Positions 49,653 to 58,812 are shown, counted from the stretch's first letter. The stretch is DNA of 64,000 bases from Nocardioides nitrophenolicus (GCF_016907515.1 NZ_JAFBBY010000001.1:1426001-1490000), one strand, 5' to 3'. Notes: generated by a model from the letters alone, not told the origin. A program made the numbers and translations.

Positions 49653-50817
49653 GCCCGACCACGCCATCAGCGGCCAGCCGCGCGACCTCGTCGGCGTCGC
49701 GGCCCAGCTCACCCAGGATGCTCGCCGTGTCGGCGCCGGGCACGGGCGCCGCGGCCGGCAGCGGGGTGGCCGAGCGGCTGAAGCGCGGCGCCGGTGCCGC
49801 CTGGGCCATGTCGGACCCGGGGATCGGCGCGTATCCCCGCCGGGCGACGGCGTGCTCGTGCCGGGCCGCCTCGTCGAGGTCGAGCACCGGGGTCACGCAG
49901 GACTCGACGCCGGCGAAGGCGGCGGTCCACGCGTCGCGGTCCCGCGACGCGAACGCCGTGGTCAGGGCCGCCCGCAGGGCGGGCCAGTGCTCGGGGACCT
50001 TGTGCGCGCCGAGCAGATCGTCGCGGTCGCCGAGGCCGAGGACGACCAGGGCATTGCGGAAGAACCGCTCCTCGATGGCGCCGAAGGCCATCCAGCGCCC
50101 GTCGGCGCAGGTGTAGACGTCGTAGAACGGGGCGCCGGTGTCCAGCAGGTTCGCACCGCGCTCGGTCGACCACCGCCCCTGGGCTCGCAGGCCGTGGATC
50201 AGCCCCATCAGGCCGGCGGTCGACTCGAGGACGTTGGCGTCGACGACCTGTCCCTGCCCGGAGGTCCGCGACTCCCACAGTGCGCAGACGACGCCGAACG
50301 CCAGCGAGGCGGCGCCGCCGCCGAAGTCGCCGACCAGGTTCAACGGCGGGACCGGCCGCTCGCCGGCTCGGCCGATCGCGTGCAGGGCGCCGGTGAGGCC
50401 GATGTAGTTGATGTCGTGGCCGACGACCTGCGCCCACGGCCCGTCCTGGCCCCAGGCGGAGAGCCGTCCGTAGACCAGGCGCGGGTTGCGTCGCGCACAC
50501 TCGTCGGGGCCGATGCCGAGGCGCTCCGCGACGCCGGGACGGTAGCTCTCGACGAGGACGTCGGCGGTCTCGACCAGGTCGAGCAGGACGGCGACGCCCG
50601 CCGCCGCCTTCAGGTCCAGGGCGATCGAGCGGCGACCGCGCTCGATGACCGGGTTGGGCGTGTAGTCGGCGCCGGGGCCGGTGACCCGGTCGACCCGGAT
50701 CACCTCGGCCCCCATGTCGGCCAGCATCATCACCGCGAACGGTCCGGGGCCGATCCCGGCCAGCTCGACCACGCGGACGCCGGCGAGCGGCCCCGGCGTC
50801 GTACCCGGCTCGCTCAT
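49639..50817 (-). CDS. Alpha-methylacyl-CoA racemase-like CaiB/BaiF protein
   Basis: 392 aa. The three catalytic residues of Mycobacterium MCR are present with constant spacing: His134 in GHDINYIGLTGAL, Asp164 in NLVGDFGGG and Glu249 in GAIEERFF (His126/Asp156/Glu241 in MCR, all shifted by 8). It would epimerise a 2-methylacyl-CoA so that stereospecific ACADs can act, as in breakdown of branched isoprenoid or steroid side chains. ATG at 50817 overlaps the ligase stop. Confidence 0.88.
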   Translation of the reverse strand: MSEPGTTPGPLAGVRVVELAGIGPGPFAVMMLADMGAEVIRVDRVTGPGADYTPNPVIERGRRSIALDLKAAAGVAVLLDLVETADVLVESYRPGVAERLGIGPDECARRNPRLVYGRLSAWGQDGPWAQVVGHDINYIGLTGALHAIGRAGERPVPPLNLVGDFGGGAASLAFGVVCALWESRTSGQGQVVDANVLESTAGLMGLIHGLRAQGRWSTERGANLLDTGAPFYDVYTCADGRWMAFGAIEERFFRNALVVLGLGDRDDLLGAHKVPEHWPALRAALTTAFASRDRDAWTAAFAGVESCVTPVLDLDEAARHEHAVARRGYAPIPGSDMAQAAPAPRFSRSATPLPAAAPVPGADTASILGELGRDADEVARLAADGVVGLSPA

Positions 50818-52346
50818 CCGCGCCCCTCCTCGGTCTCGCGACGCAGCTGCTCGCGCAGCGCCGCCTTGGCGACCTTGTCCAGGGTCGAGCGGGGCAGCTC
50901 CTCGACGACCCGGATCTCCCGGGGCCTCTTGAAGTCGGCCAGCAGCAGCTCGCACCGGGCCGCGACCTCGGCGGCCGCGACCCGCTCCCCCGGCCGCGCC
51001 GTCACGAAGGCCACCGGGACCTCGCCGAGCATCGGGTCCGGACGGCCGACGACGACGGCCTCGCGCACCCCCGGCGCGCCGAGCAGCACCCGCTCGATCT
51101 CCGGGGCGCCGATGTTCTCGCCGCCCACCTTGAGCACGTCCTTGTCGCGCTCGACGAACCACCACTCGCCGTGCTCGTCGCAGCGAACCCGGTCACCGGT
51201 GCGGAAGCGGCCCTGCTCGTCGAACGCGGCCCGGGTCTGCTCGGGCGCGTGGAGGTACTCGGCGAACAGCGAGATCCCGCGGCGCCCGTGTACCCGGAGC
51301 TCGCCGACCTCGCCGGGTGCCAGCGGGGCGCCGGACTCGTCGGTGAGGCTGACGCCGTACTCGGGCGCGGCCCGCCCCATCGCGCCGGGCGAGCCGGGAT
51401 GCAGCAGCTCGCTGACGATCGGGTGGCTCACGGTCTCGGTCATGCCGAACCAGCCCAGGACCGGCACGCCTCCGGTGACCGGCGCCGGCGCCACCACCGC
51501 ACTGTTGCCCCAGCCCCGGTAGCGGTGCCGCTCCGGCACCTCGCGCCCGTCGAGCGCGCGCAGGCAGAAGGAGACCACCGAGGTCCAGGTGACGCCGTGC
51601 GCGAGCGAGACGTCCCAGAACCGGCTCGCGGAGAACTTCGGGGTCAGCACCAGGGTCCCGCCCGACCACAGCGAGGACAGGAACGAGTACGACAGCGCAT
51701 TGGTGTGGAACAGGGGCAGGTGGACCAGGTTCACGTCGCTGGGCCCCAGGCCCTGGTGGCCGGCGCCGACCTGCCCCGCCCACAGACAGTTGGCCTGGGT
51801 CCAGACGACGCCCTTGGGACGTGCCGTCGTGCCCGAGGTGTACTGGATGCTGGCCGGCGCCGCGGGCCCGGCGGGCCGGGGCCGGGGCTCGACCTCCGAG
51901 CCCAGGAGTACGTCGAAGCCGTCGGGCCCGCCGTGCGGCCCGGTCGGCAGCACCCGCGCCTCCGGCCGCACCACCGCGACGTCCTCGGCCCGGTCCGGCT
52001 CGGCCACGACCAGGGTGACCTCGCTGTGCCCGAGCGCGTAGCCGAGCTCGTCGCGGCTCAGCCCGGGGTTGAGACAGACGGCGACCGCGCCGAGCGAGGT
52101 GGCCGCGCACCAGGCGAGCAGGAACTCGGGACGGTTCGGCAGCACCAGGCCGAGCCGGTCGCCCGGTCCGAGGCCGCGGGCCCGCAGGCCGGATGCGACC
52201 CGGGCGACGGCCTCGGCGAACTCGGCGCGGGTCCAGGTCCGGGCCGGCTCGTCGAACGGCGCCCACACCAGGAACGGGCGGTCCGGCTCCCGGCGGGCCC
52301 AGGTCTCGACCAGCCATCCGGTGTCCCGGCCGGCATACCCGCTCAC
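50814..52346 (-). CDS. AMP-forming acyl-CoA ligase
   Basis: 510 aa adenylate-forming enzyme: QYTSGTTARPKGVVW, WFGMTETVSHP, RFRTGDRVRCDEHGEWW, KVGGENIGAPEIE and STLDKVAKAALRE with the terminal lysine. GTG at 52346 overlaps the ALDH stop. Related to the ligase at 29674 (HTNALSYSFLSSLWSGGT, KFSASRFWDVS). Sits between an ALDH and the racemase, so the order aldehyde, acid, acyl-CoA, epimerised acyl-CoA can be read off the operon. Confidence 0.9.
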   Translation of the reverse strand: MSGYAGRDTGWLVETWARREPDRPFLVWAPFDEPARTWTRAEFAEAVARVASGLRARGLGPGDRLGLVLPNRPEFLLAWCAATSLGAVAVCLNPGLSRDELGYALGHSEVTLVVAEPDRAEDVAVVRPEARVLPTGPHGGPDGFDVLLGSEVEPRPRPAGPAAPASIQYTSGTTARPKGVVWTQANCLWAGQVGAGHQGLGPSDVNLVHLPLFHTNALSYSFLSSLWSGGTLVLTPKFSASRFWDVSLAHGVTWTSVVSFCLRALDGREVPERHRYRGWGNSAVVAPAPVTGGVPVLGWFGMTETVSHPIVSELLHPGSPGAMGRAAPEYGVSLTDESGAPLAPGEVGELRVHGRRGISLFAEYLHAPEQTRAAFDEQGRFRTGDRVRCDEHGEWWFVERDKDVLKVGGENIGAPEIERVLLGAPGVREAVVVGRPDPMLGEVPVAFVTARPGERVAAAEVAARCELLLADFKRPREIRVVEELPRSTLDKVAKAALREQLRRETEEGRG

Positions 52347-53830
52347 GCCACGGGCTCCGCCGGCCACTGCAGGTGCTTGACCGTGAAGAACTCGGCGAAG
52401 CCGTCGGAGCCCATCTCCATGCCGACGCCCGACTGCTTGGCGCCGACCCACGGGACGTCCGGGCGCGCACCGCCGCCGCCGTTGATCGCCACCGTTCCGG
52501 TCTCCAGGCGCAGCGCGACCTCGACGGCCTCCTCGTGCGGCCCCCAGACCAGGGCGTTGAGGCCGTAGCGCGAGTCGTTGGCGATCGCCACCGCCTGGTC
52601 CACGTCGTCGTACGGCAGCAGCACGGCCACCGGCGCGAACAGCTCGTCCTGGCAGATCTCGTGGCCCGGCTCGACCCCGGTCACCAGCGTCGGCCGGAGG
52701 TACCAGCCGGCGAGGTCGGGCCGGTCGCCGCCGTAGGCGAGGGTGGCGCCGTCGGCGACCGCGCGCTCGAGATAGCCCTCGACCCGGGCCCGGTGCTCCG
52801 CGGAGATCAGCGGGCCGACCTCCGTGCGCTCGTCGGTCGGGTCCCCGACCGGGACGTGCTCGTCGAGGAAGGCGGTCGCCGCCGCGACGAACTCCTCCAT
52901 CCGGTCGCGGGGGACGACGATCCGGGTGGTCGCGCCGCAGCCCTGGCCGGCGTTGCGGCAGAAGCGGAGCAGCGACGGCCCGACCGCGCGGGCCAGGTCG
53001 GCGCCGGGCAGGATCACCGTCGGCGACTTCCCGCCCAGCTCCAGCACCACCTTCTTGCTCGTCGGCGCGGCCGCCTTCATCACCGTCTCGCCGACCGCGT
53101 TGGAGCCGGTGAAGGTCACCATGTCGACGGACGGGTGCGTGCTGAGGAGCCGGCCCAGGTCGGCGCCGCCGACCACGACGTTGAGCACCCCGGGCGGCAG
53201 GCCCGCCTCGGCCGCGAGGCGCGCGAACGCCAGGGTGCACAGGGTTCCCCGCGGCGACGGCAGCAGCACGACGGAGCAGCCGGCCGCGAGCGCCGGGCCG
53301 ACCTTCCAGGCGACCATGTTGATCGGGTAGTTGTACGGCGTGATGGCGGCGACGACGCCGATCGGCTCGCGCAGCAGGACGCTCTCCGAGGCGGCGGGCG
53401 GGCCGGCCGCGGGCAGGTGCTCGCGGTAGCCACCGCGCGGCCCCGCCTCGGCCATGTCGGCGGCCCAGCGGAAGTTCGCGACCGGGGTGGCGGTCTGCAG
53501 GCTGCGCGCCAGCGTGATGGGCGAGCCGACCTCGGCGGTGACGAGCCGGGCCAGGCGCTCGTGGTCGGCCTCGAGCAGGTCGGCGATCCGGCGCAGCACG
53601 GCGGCCCGCTCGGCGGGCGCGCGCCGGGCCCAGCGGCCGTCGTCGAGGGAGGCACGGGCGGCGGCGATCGCCGCCTCCGCCTGCGTCGTCGACGAGCCGG
53701 TCCACCGCGCCAGCTCGCGTCCGGTCGCCGGGTCGACGGAGCCGAACCCCTCCCCCTCACCGGGACGCCAGCGGCCGTCGACGTAGGTGGTGGCGCTCAG
53801 GTCCAGGCCGGTCAGCCGGGCGTCGCTCAC
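52343..53830 (-). CDS. Aldehyde dehydrogenase
   Basis: 495 aa ALDH with Cys298 in NAGQGCGATT, Glu in LELGGKSPTVI, and ITPYNYPINM. Paralogue of 26954 (shared SPRGTLCT/SPRTPLTT, PPGVLNVVVGG, INGGGGARPD). GTG at 53830 overlaps the AtuA-C stop. It would oxidise an aldehyde, possibly one made by the P450 encoded divergently. Confidence 0.92.
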   Translation of the reverse strand: MSDARLTGLDLSATTYVDGRWRPGEGEGFGSVDPATGRELARWTGSSTTQAEAAIAAARASLDDGRWARRAPAERAAVLRRIADLLEADHERLARLVTAEVGSPITLARSLQTATPVANFRWAADMAEAGPRGGYREHLPAAGPPAASESVLLREPIGVVAAITPYNYPINMVAWKVGPALAAGCSVVLLPSPRGTLCTLAFARLAAEAGLPPGVLNVVVGGADLGRLLSTHPSVDMVTFTGSNAVGETVMKAAAPTSKKVVLELGGKSPTVILPGADLARAVGPSLLRFCRNAGQGCGATTRIVVPRDRMEEFVAAATAFLDEHVPVGDPTDERTEVGPLISAEHRARVEGYLERAVADGATLAYGGDRPDLAGWYLRPTLVTGVEPGHEICQDELFAPVAVLLPYDDVDQAVAIANDSRYGLNALVWGPHEEAVEVALRLETGTVAINGGGGARPDVPWVGAKQSGVGMEMGSDGFAEFFTVKHLQWPAEPVA

Positions 53831-54138
53831 GACTCGTCCTCCAGCTCGTAGTCGAGGATCAGGGACTGGTAGGACTTGCCGTGCGGGTCGGCCCGCAGCG
53901 TCATCGAGACCCCACCGCCGAGCGCCCCCTCGAGCACGAAGTTGAGCCCGTGGACGTTGGGGAGCTCGTAGCGGGTGACGGCTCCGCGGACCAGGTCGCC
54001 GAAGTGCGCCTCGACCGCCTCCGCGGTGAGCTGGCGGACCAGTCGCGGGTAGTCCGCCTCGTCGTAGACGAAGACGCAGATGTTGCTGACGTCGCCCTTG
54101 TCGCCCGACCGGCTGGCCGCGATCTCCCGGAGTCTCAT
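53827..54138 (-). CDS. AtuA C-terminal-like small protein
   Basis: 103 aa, colinear with the 105 aa protein at 19138: ASRSGDKGDVSN, then LVRGAVTRYELPNVHGLNF and GALGGGVSMTLRADPHGK. ATG at 54138 overlaps the AtuA stop (ATGA). The strictly kept SGDKGD motif suggests a binding or catalytic loop. Separate-gene form of the AtuA C-terminal domain. Function unknown. Confidence 0.8.
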   Translation of the reverse strand: MRLREIAASRSGDKGDVSNICVFVYDEADYPRLVRQLTAEAVEAHFGDLVRGAVTRYELPNVHGLNFVLEGALGGGVSMTLRADPHGKSYQSLILDYELEDES

Positions 54139-55481
54139 GTCTCGACCACCTCCGTGGTCACCGGCACCAGCTCGCGCGGCACGTACGCCGGCGTGACGCC
54201 GAGCGCGGGCACGACCGAGGTGACGTTGCCGCCGCCGCCCGCGGGTCCGAAGTAGAGCAGCTCGGTCTCGTGGGCGGCGCGGCGCGCCAGCTCGAGCGAG
54301 CCGGTGCGCGCCGCGAGCCGCAGCCGGACCTCGGCGGGATAGCCGCCGGCCATCCGGTCGCCGAAGAGCGAGTCGACGCCCCGCAGGTCGATCCGCAGCT
54401 CGTCGAGCTCCGAGGCGTAGGGCTCCAGCCGGGCGCGGACGATGTCGGCGGCGCGCCGAGCCCGCTCGACGCAGCCGGGGCCGCCATACGACATCTCCCC
54501 GGTCGCCTTCCAGCCCTGGTCCACCCCGACCAGAACCTTGAGGGTGTCGGGGCGTGCGGTGCCCCGCGCGCCGGAGAGCCGCACCCGGTCCCCGCCGAGG
54601 TCCTCGACCCGGATGTCGGTGAAGTCGGCGGTGACATCGGGCGTGAGGTAGCGCGCCGGGTCGTGGATCTCGTAGTAGAGCTGGGTCTTCATCGTCATCG
54701 CGTCGACCAGCCCACCCGTGCCGGGCAGCTTGGTGACGACGACCGAGTCCTCGTCGACCTCGGCGATGGGGAAGCCGAGGTCGTGGGGGTTCGGCACCAC
54801 CCGGTACGGCGGGTCCTCGTAGTTCCCGCCCGTGGAGTGCACCCCGCACTCGAGCAGGTGACCGACCATGGTCGCGTGCCCGAGCCGGTCCCAGTCGTCG
54901 AGCTCCCAGCCCAGCTCGTGACACAGCGGGCCGACGAAGAGCGACGGATCGGCGAGCCTGCCGCCGAGCACGACCTGGGCGCCGTCGCGCAGGCACTCGA
55001 CGATGCCGTCGGCGCCGATGTAGGCGTTGGCCGAGACCAGCCGGTCGCCCAGCGCGCCGACGGTCGTCCCGAGCTCGGGCAGCTCCGCATCGACGTCCCT
55101 CACCAGGTCGCGCACGTCGTCGCCGTGGATCACGCCGATCCGCACCCCCGGCAGCCCGACCTCCCTGAGCGCCCGCTCGAAGTCCTCGCGGGCGGCGTCG
55201 GGGTTGGCGGCGCCGAAGTTGCCGACGACCTTGCCGCCGCCCGCGAGGTACTCCCGCAGCAGCGGCACCAGCTCGGCGATGCGCCGGTCCTGGCCGGCGT
55301 GCGGGTCGTCCTGGCGGCGCTGCTGCGCCAGCGCCATGGTGCGCTCGGCGAGGCAGTCGAAGCCGATGTAGCCGACGCGGCCGCTGGCGGCCATCGCGAC
55401 GACCGGGTCGAGCCGGTCGTCGGCGTACGCCGAGCCGGCTCCCAGGCTCACGCGTGCCGGGGAGGGCGTGGGGGCAGCCAT
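54135..55481 (-). CDS. AtuA-family protein (DUF1446)
   Basis: 448 aa: SLGAGSAYADDRLDPVVAMA, VGYIGFDCLAERTMALAQ, VGNFGAANPDAAR, GADGIVECLRDGAQVVLGGR, LLECGVHSTGGNYED and KLPGTGGLVDAMTMKTQLYY all match the AtuA/DUF1446 pattern and the copy at 19452. ATG at 55481 lies 5 nt after the ferredoxin stop. The presence of a P450 ferredoxin in front of AtuA is notable. Confidence 0.82.
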   Translation of the reverse strand: MAAPTPSPARVSLGAGSAYADDRLDPVVAMAASGRVGYIGFDCLAERTMALAQQRRQDDPHAGQDRRIAELVPLLREYLAGGGKVVGNFGAANPDAAREDFERALREVGLPGVRIGVIHGDDVRDLVRDVDAELPELGTTVGALGDRLVSANAYIGADGIVECLRDGAQVVLGGRLADPSLFVGPLCHELGWELDDWDRLGHATMVGHLLECGVHSTGGNYEDPPYRVVPNPHDLGFPIAEVDEDSVVVTKLPGTGGLVDAMTMKTQLYYEIHDPARYLTPDVTADFTDIRVEDLGGDRVRLSGARGTARPDTLKVLVGVDQGWKATGEMSYGGPGCVERARRAADIVRARLEPYASELDELRIDLRGVDSLFGDRMAGGYPAEVRLRLAARTGSLELARRAAHETELLYFGPAGGGGNVTSVVPALGVTPAYVPRELVPVTTEVVET

Positions 55482-55486
55482 CGGCC

Positions 55487-55678
55487 TCAGTCGACCTCGA
55501 TGGCCAGCTCCGGGCAGCTGTCGGCCGCGAGCTGCGCCTCGTCCTCCTGGCCCGCCGGGACGATCTCGTCCTTGACGTAGGCGTTGCCGTCCTCCTCGCG
55601 CGCGAAGAAGAGGTCGGGCGCGCTGATCCGGCACAGACCGTGACCCTGGCACCGCTCGTCGTCGACCTTGACCCGCAT
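55487..55678 (-). CDS. P450-type [3Fe-4S] ferredoxin
   Basis: 63 aa acidic ferredoxin of the kind that serves actinobacterial P450s. The cluster ligands are Cys10, Cys16 and Cys55 (CQGHGLC, then SCPELAI); His13 stands where a fourth Cys would be, as in several mycobacterial P450 ferredoxins, so a 3Fe-4S cluster is expected. ATG at 55678. Divergent from the P450 at 55848 and probably the electron carrier between it and the reductase at 58809. Confidence 0.9.
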   Translation of the reverse strand: MRVKVDDERCQGHGLCRISAPDLFFAREEDGNAYVKDEIVPAGQEDEAQLAADSCPELAIEVD

Positions 55679-55786
55679 GGCTGCTCCTCCTCGGTTCCCG
55701 CCGGCGATCCGCCGACCGTTCGGTGCTCGCCCCCACCCTCGTCGGCGACGATTCGCGGGGTCCGCCGGATTGACAGCGAGCGAATC

Positions 55787-55812
55787 GAGTATAACCATGA
55801 TCACATTCATGG
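55787..55812. promoter_or_regulatory. AT-rich operator/promoter island k
   Basis: TATAACCATGATCACATTCA between the divergent ferredoxin and P450 units. One of the strongest copies of the consensus; TATAAC could double as a -10 element. Confidence 0.68.
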
Positions 55813-55847
55813 GAACCCCCCTGAACCTGCGATCACGAGGACCAGCG

Positions 55848-57122
55848 ATGACCGAAACCGCCGCGACCCAGGGCCGCTGCCCCGTCGTCCACTTCGACCA
55901 CAACTCGGCCGAGCACTCCAAGGATCCCGCAGCGTCGTACCGCGCCCTCCGCGAGGAGCACCCGGTCGCCTGGACCGATGCCCACGGCGGCTACTGGGTG
56001 CTGTCAGGCTACAAGCCCGTCTTCGAGGCGGCGCGCGACGACGACACCTTCTCCTCCGAGCGCAACAGCTACGGGGGCGAGGGCCTGTCCGTCGTGATCC
56101 CCAAGACGCCGGCGCCCTTCCACATCCCGATCGAGATCGATCCCCCGAACTTCCGCAAGTGGCGCAAGCTGATCAACCCGATCACCGCCCCGGCCCACGT
56201 GGCGCGGATGGAGGAGATCGTGAAGTTCTTCGTCACCAAGTTCGTCGACGACATCATCGAGTCCGGCGAGGCCGACATGACGTCGGTCATCGGCGTCCCC
56301 GCGATCATCACCGTCGACTGGCTCGGCCTCCCGATCGAGCACTGGGAGCGCTACGCCTCGGCGTTCCACGCCCTGCTGGTCGAGGTGCAGGGCACCGAGG
56401 GCTTCCGCAAGGCCGTCGAGGAGGACCTGCCCTTCCTCGAGGGCGTCACCCGGCAGATCATCGCCGCCCGCCGCGCCGAACCGCAGGACGACATCATCAG
56501 CTACCTGGTCAAGCAGGAGGTCGACGAGCGTCCGGTCACCGACGACGAGGTCTTCGCGATCGTCGACCTGCTGCTCTCGGGCGGCGTCGGCACCACCGCC
56601 TCCCTGGTGAGCAACACCGTCGTCTGGCTCTACCAGAACCAGGAGGTGCGCCAGGACCTGATCGAGCACCCCGAGAAGCTCCAGCGGGCGATCGAGGAGT
56701 TCCTCCGCTTCTTCTCCCCGACCCAGGGGCTGGCCCGCACCGTGACCAAGGACGTCGAGTTCGAGGGCTGCCCGATGCAGAAGGGCGACCGGGTGCTGCT
56801 CTCGTGGGCGTCGGCCAACCGCGACACCGAGCAGTTCGAGAACCCCGACGAGGTCGACATCGAGCGCTGGCCGAACCGCCACACCGCCTTCGGCATCGGC
56901 ATCCACCGGTGCGCGGGATCGAACCTCGGCCGGGCGATGGCCCACGAGCTGCTGAGCCAGATCCTGGCCCGGATGGGCGACTACGTCGTCGACGAGTCGG
57001 CGCTGGAGGCCTACCCGCACCAGGGCACCAACAACGGCTGGAAGTCGATCCCCGCCACCTTCACCCCCGGCCCGCGCGTGCTTCCCGCCGACGCGAGGAA
57101 GCCCGCCGACATCCGCTACTGA
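55848..57122 (+). CDS. Cytochrome P450 with altered I-helix
   Basis: 424 aa class I P450. ExxR is EFLR and the haem loop FGIGIHRCAGSN gives the thiolate Cys355. In the I-helix the oxygen-activation motif reads GGVGTT (245-250): the usual acidic residue is Gly248, unlike the intact GGSETT of the P450 at 14366. ATG at 55848 follows CACGAGG; an upstream ATG at 55797 is in the operator. First gene of a unit with a KstD-like protein, its own ferredoxin reductase and an MFS protein. Confidence 0.9.
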   Translation: MTETAATQGRCPVVHFDHNSAEHSKDPAASYRALREEHPVAWTDAHGGYWVLSGYKPVFEAARDDDTFSSERNSYGGEGLSVVIPKTPAPFHIPIEIDPPNFRKWRKLINPITAPAHVARMEEIVKFFVTKFVDDIIESGEADMTSVIGVPAIITVDWLGLPIEHWERYASAFHALLVEVQGTEGFRKAVEEDLPFLEGVTRQIIAARRAEPQDDIISYLVKQEVDERPVTDDEVFAIVDLLLSGGVGTTASLVSNTVVWLYQNQEVRQDLIEHPEKLQRAIEEFLRFFSPTQGLARTVTKDVEFEGCPMQKGDRVLLSWASANRDTEQFENPDEVDIERWPNRHTAFGIGIHRCAGSNLGRAMAHELLSQILARMGDYVVDESALEAYPHQGTNNGWKSIPATFTPGPRVLPADARKPADIRY

Positions 57123-57171
57123 CCGCGACCGCGGGCTCGGCCCGCGGAAGCAGAGAGCAGGCACCGCACCG

Positions 57172-58812
57172 ATGGATCAGCACTACGACGTCGTCGTGCT
57201 CGGCTCGGGGGCGGCGGGACTCACCGCCGCCCTCGCCGCGGCACACTCGGGGGCTCGCGTCGCACTCGTGGAGAAGGCCGACAAGGTCGGCGGGACCACC
57301 GCACTGTCGAGCGCCGTGGTCTGGCTGCCCGCCAACCGCTACGGCCGCGCGGCCGGGGTGACCGACTCCCGCGAGGCCGGGCTCGCCTACCTCGAGTCCC
57401 TGTCCCACGGCCTGATCCTCCCCGAGCTCGCCGAGGCCTTCGTCGACACCGTCGACGAGCTGACCGACTGGCTCGAGGAGAGCACGCCCTCCCATTTCCA
57501 GCTGGTCGCCGGCTTCCCCGACTACCACCCCGAGCATCCCGGCGGGATGCCCGGCGGCGGCCGGTCGATCGAGCCCCGGCTGTTCTCGTTCGACGCCCTG
57601 CCCGGCTGGGCCGACCGCGTGGTCGGGACGCCCCGCCGGATGAACGTGTCCGACACCCCCACCGGCGGCGGCACCGGCGTGATCGACGCCGAGGAGCTCG
57701 CCCGCCGCGAGGCCGCCGGGCTGGAGGGCCTCGGCCGGGCACTCGTCGGCAGCCTGCTGGCCGGGTGTCTGGAGCGCGGCGTGACGGTCCGGACCGGCGC
57801 CCGCGCGACCCGGCTGCTGACCGAGCACGGGCAGGTCACCGGCGTCGAGGTCGAGGCCGACGACGGCCCGGCGACGATCGGGGCCGGCGCGGTCGTCCTG
57901 GCCACCGGCGGCTTCGAGTACGACGACGACCTGGTCCGCGACTTCCTGCGCGGCCCGATGCGCCGGCCCGCCGGCGTACCGACCAACACCGGCGACGGCC
58001 TCCGGATGGCCATGCGGCTGGGCGCCGCGCTCGGCAACATGCGCGAGGCGTGGTGGGTGCCGGTCGTCGAGCTCCCGGGCGAGCGGGCCGACGGCGGCAA
58101 CAACGTCTTCCTGATCCTGCGCGAGCGCACCCTCCCCGGTTCGCTCATCGTCAACGACCAGGGCCGGCGGTTCACCAACGAGGCCGCCAACTACAACGCC
58201 CTCGGTGGCGCCTTCCATGCCTTCGACCCGTCGTCCTTCCGCTACCAGAACCAGCCCTGCTGGCTGGTCTTCCACCACGGCTTCGCGACCCGCTACGGCT
58301 GCTTCGGCAACGCCCCGGGGGCGCCGGTGCCCGACTTCGTCGAACGTGCCGACACCCTCGCCGAACTGGCCGTGACGATCGGCGTGCCACCCGACGCCCT
58401 GGAGGCGACCGTCCGGCGCTGGAACGACCAGGTCGGCGAGGGCCGGGACAGCGACTTCGGGCGCGGCGACAGCGCGTACGACGGCTGGTGCGGCGACCGC
58501 AGCCGCTATCCCGGTCGGGCCGCCACCCTGGGCGCCCTCGACGAGGCGCCCTACTACGCCGTCCCCCTCGTGTCCTCGACCCTCGGCACCAAGGGCGGTC
58601 CCCGAACCGACGTCGACGGCCGGGTCCTCGACGTCGACGGCGCGGTCATCCCCGGGCTGTTCGCCGCCGGCAACGTGATGGCCGCACCCACCGGCATGGT
58701 CTACGGAGGCGCGGGCGGCACCCTCGGCCCCGCCATGGTGTTCGGCTACCGCGCCGGCCGCGCGGCGAGCGCCGTCGCCCGCACGGCCGTCCGCGCGGAG
58801 CAGGCGTCGTGA
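57172..58812 (+). CDS. FAD-binding dehydrogenase, 3-ketosteroid delta-1-dehydrogenase (KstD)-like
   Basis: 546 aa flavoprotein of the fumarate reductase/KstD family. FAD motif GSGAAG (11-16) with Glu in LVEKADKVGGTT, and the C-terminal GTKGGPRTDVDGRVL and LFAAGNVMAAPTG. The loop MVYGGAGGT has Tyr511 and Gly515 with the Tyr-x3-Gly spacing of Tyr487/Gly491 in Rhodococcus KstD, so delta-1 desaturation of a cyclic enone or ketone is possible. It may also work on a smaller ring. 49 nt after the P450 and overlapping the reductase by 4 nt. Confidence 0.85.
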   Translation: MDQHYDVVVLGSGAAGLTAALAAAHSGARVALVEKADKVGGTTALSSAVVWLPANRYGRAAGVTDSREAGLAYLESLSHGLILPELAEAFVDTVDELTDWLEESTPSHFQLVAGFPDYHPEHPGGMPGGGRSIEPRLFSFDALPGWADRVVGTPRRMNVSDTPTGGGTGVIDAEELARREAAGLEGLGRALVGSLLAGCLERGVTVRTGARATRLLTEHGQVTGVEVEADDGPATIGAGAVVLATGGFEYDDDLVRDFLRGPMRRPAGVPTNTGDGLRMAMRLGAALGNMREAWWVPVVELPGERADGGNNVFLILRERTLPGSLIVNDQGRRFTNEAANYNALGGAFHAFDPSSFRYQNQPCWLVFHHGFATRYGCFGNAPGAPVPDFVERADTLAELAVTIGVPPDALEATVRRWNDQVGEGRDSDFGRGDSAYDGWCGDRSRYPGRAATLGALDEAPYYAVPLVSSTLGTKGGPRTDVDGRVLDVDGAVIPGLFAAGNVMAAPTGMVYGGAGGTLGPAMVFGYRAGRAASAVARTAVRAEQAS

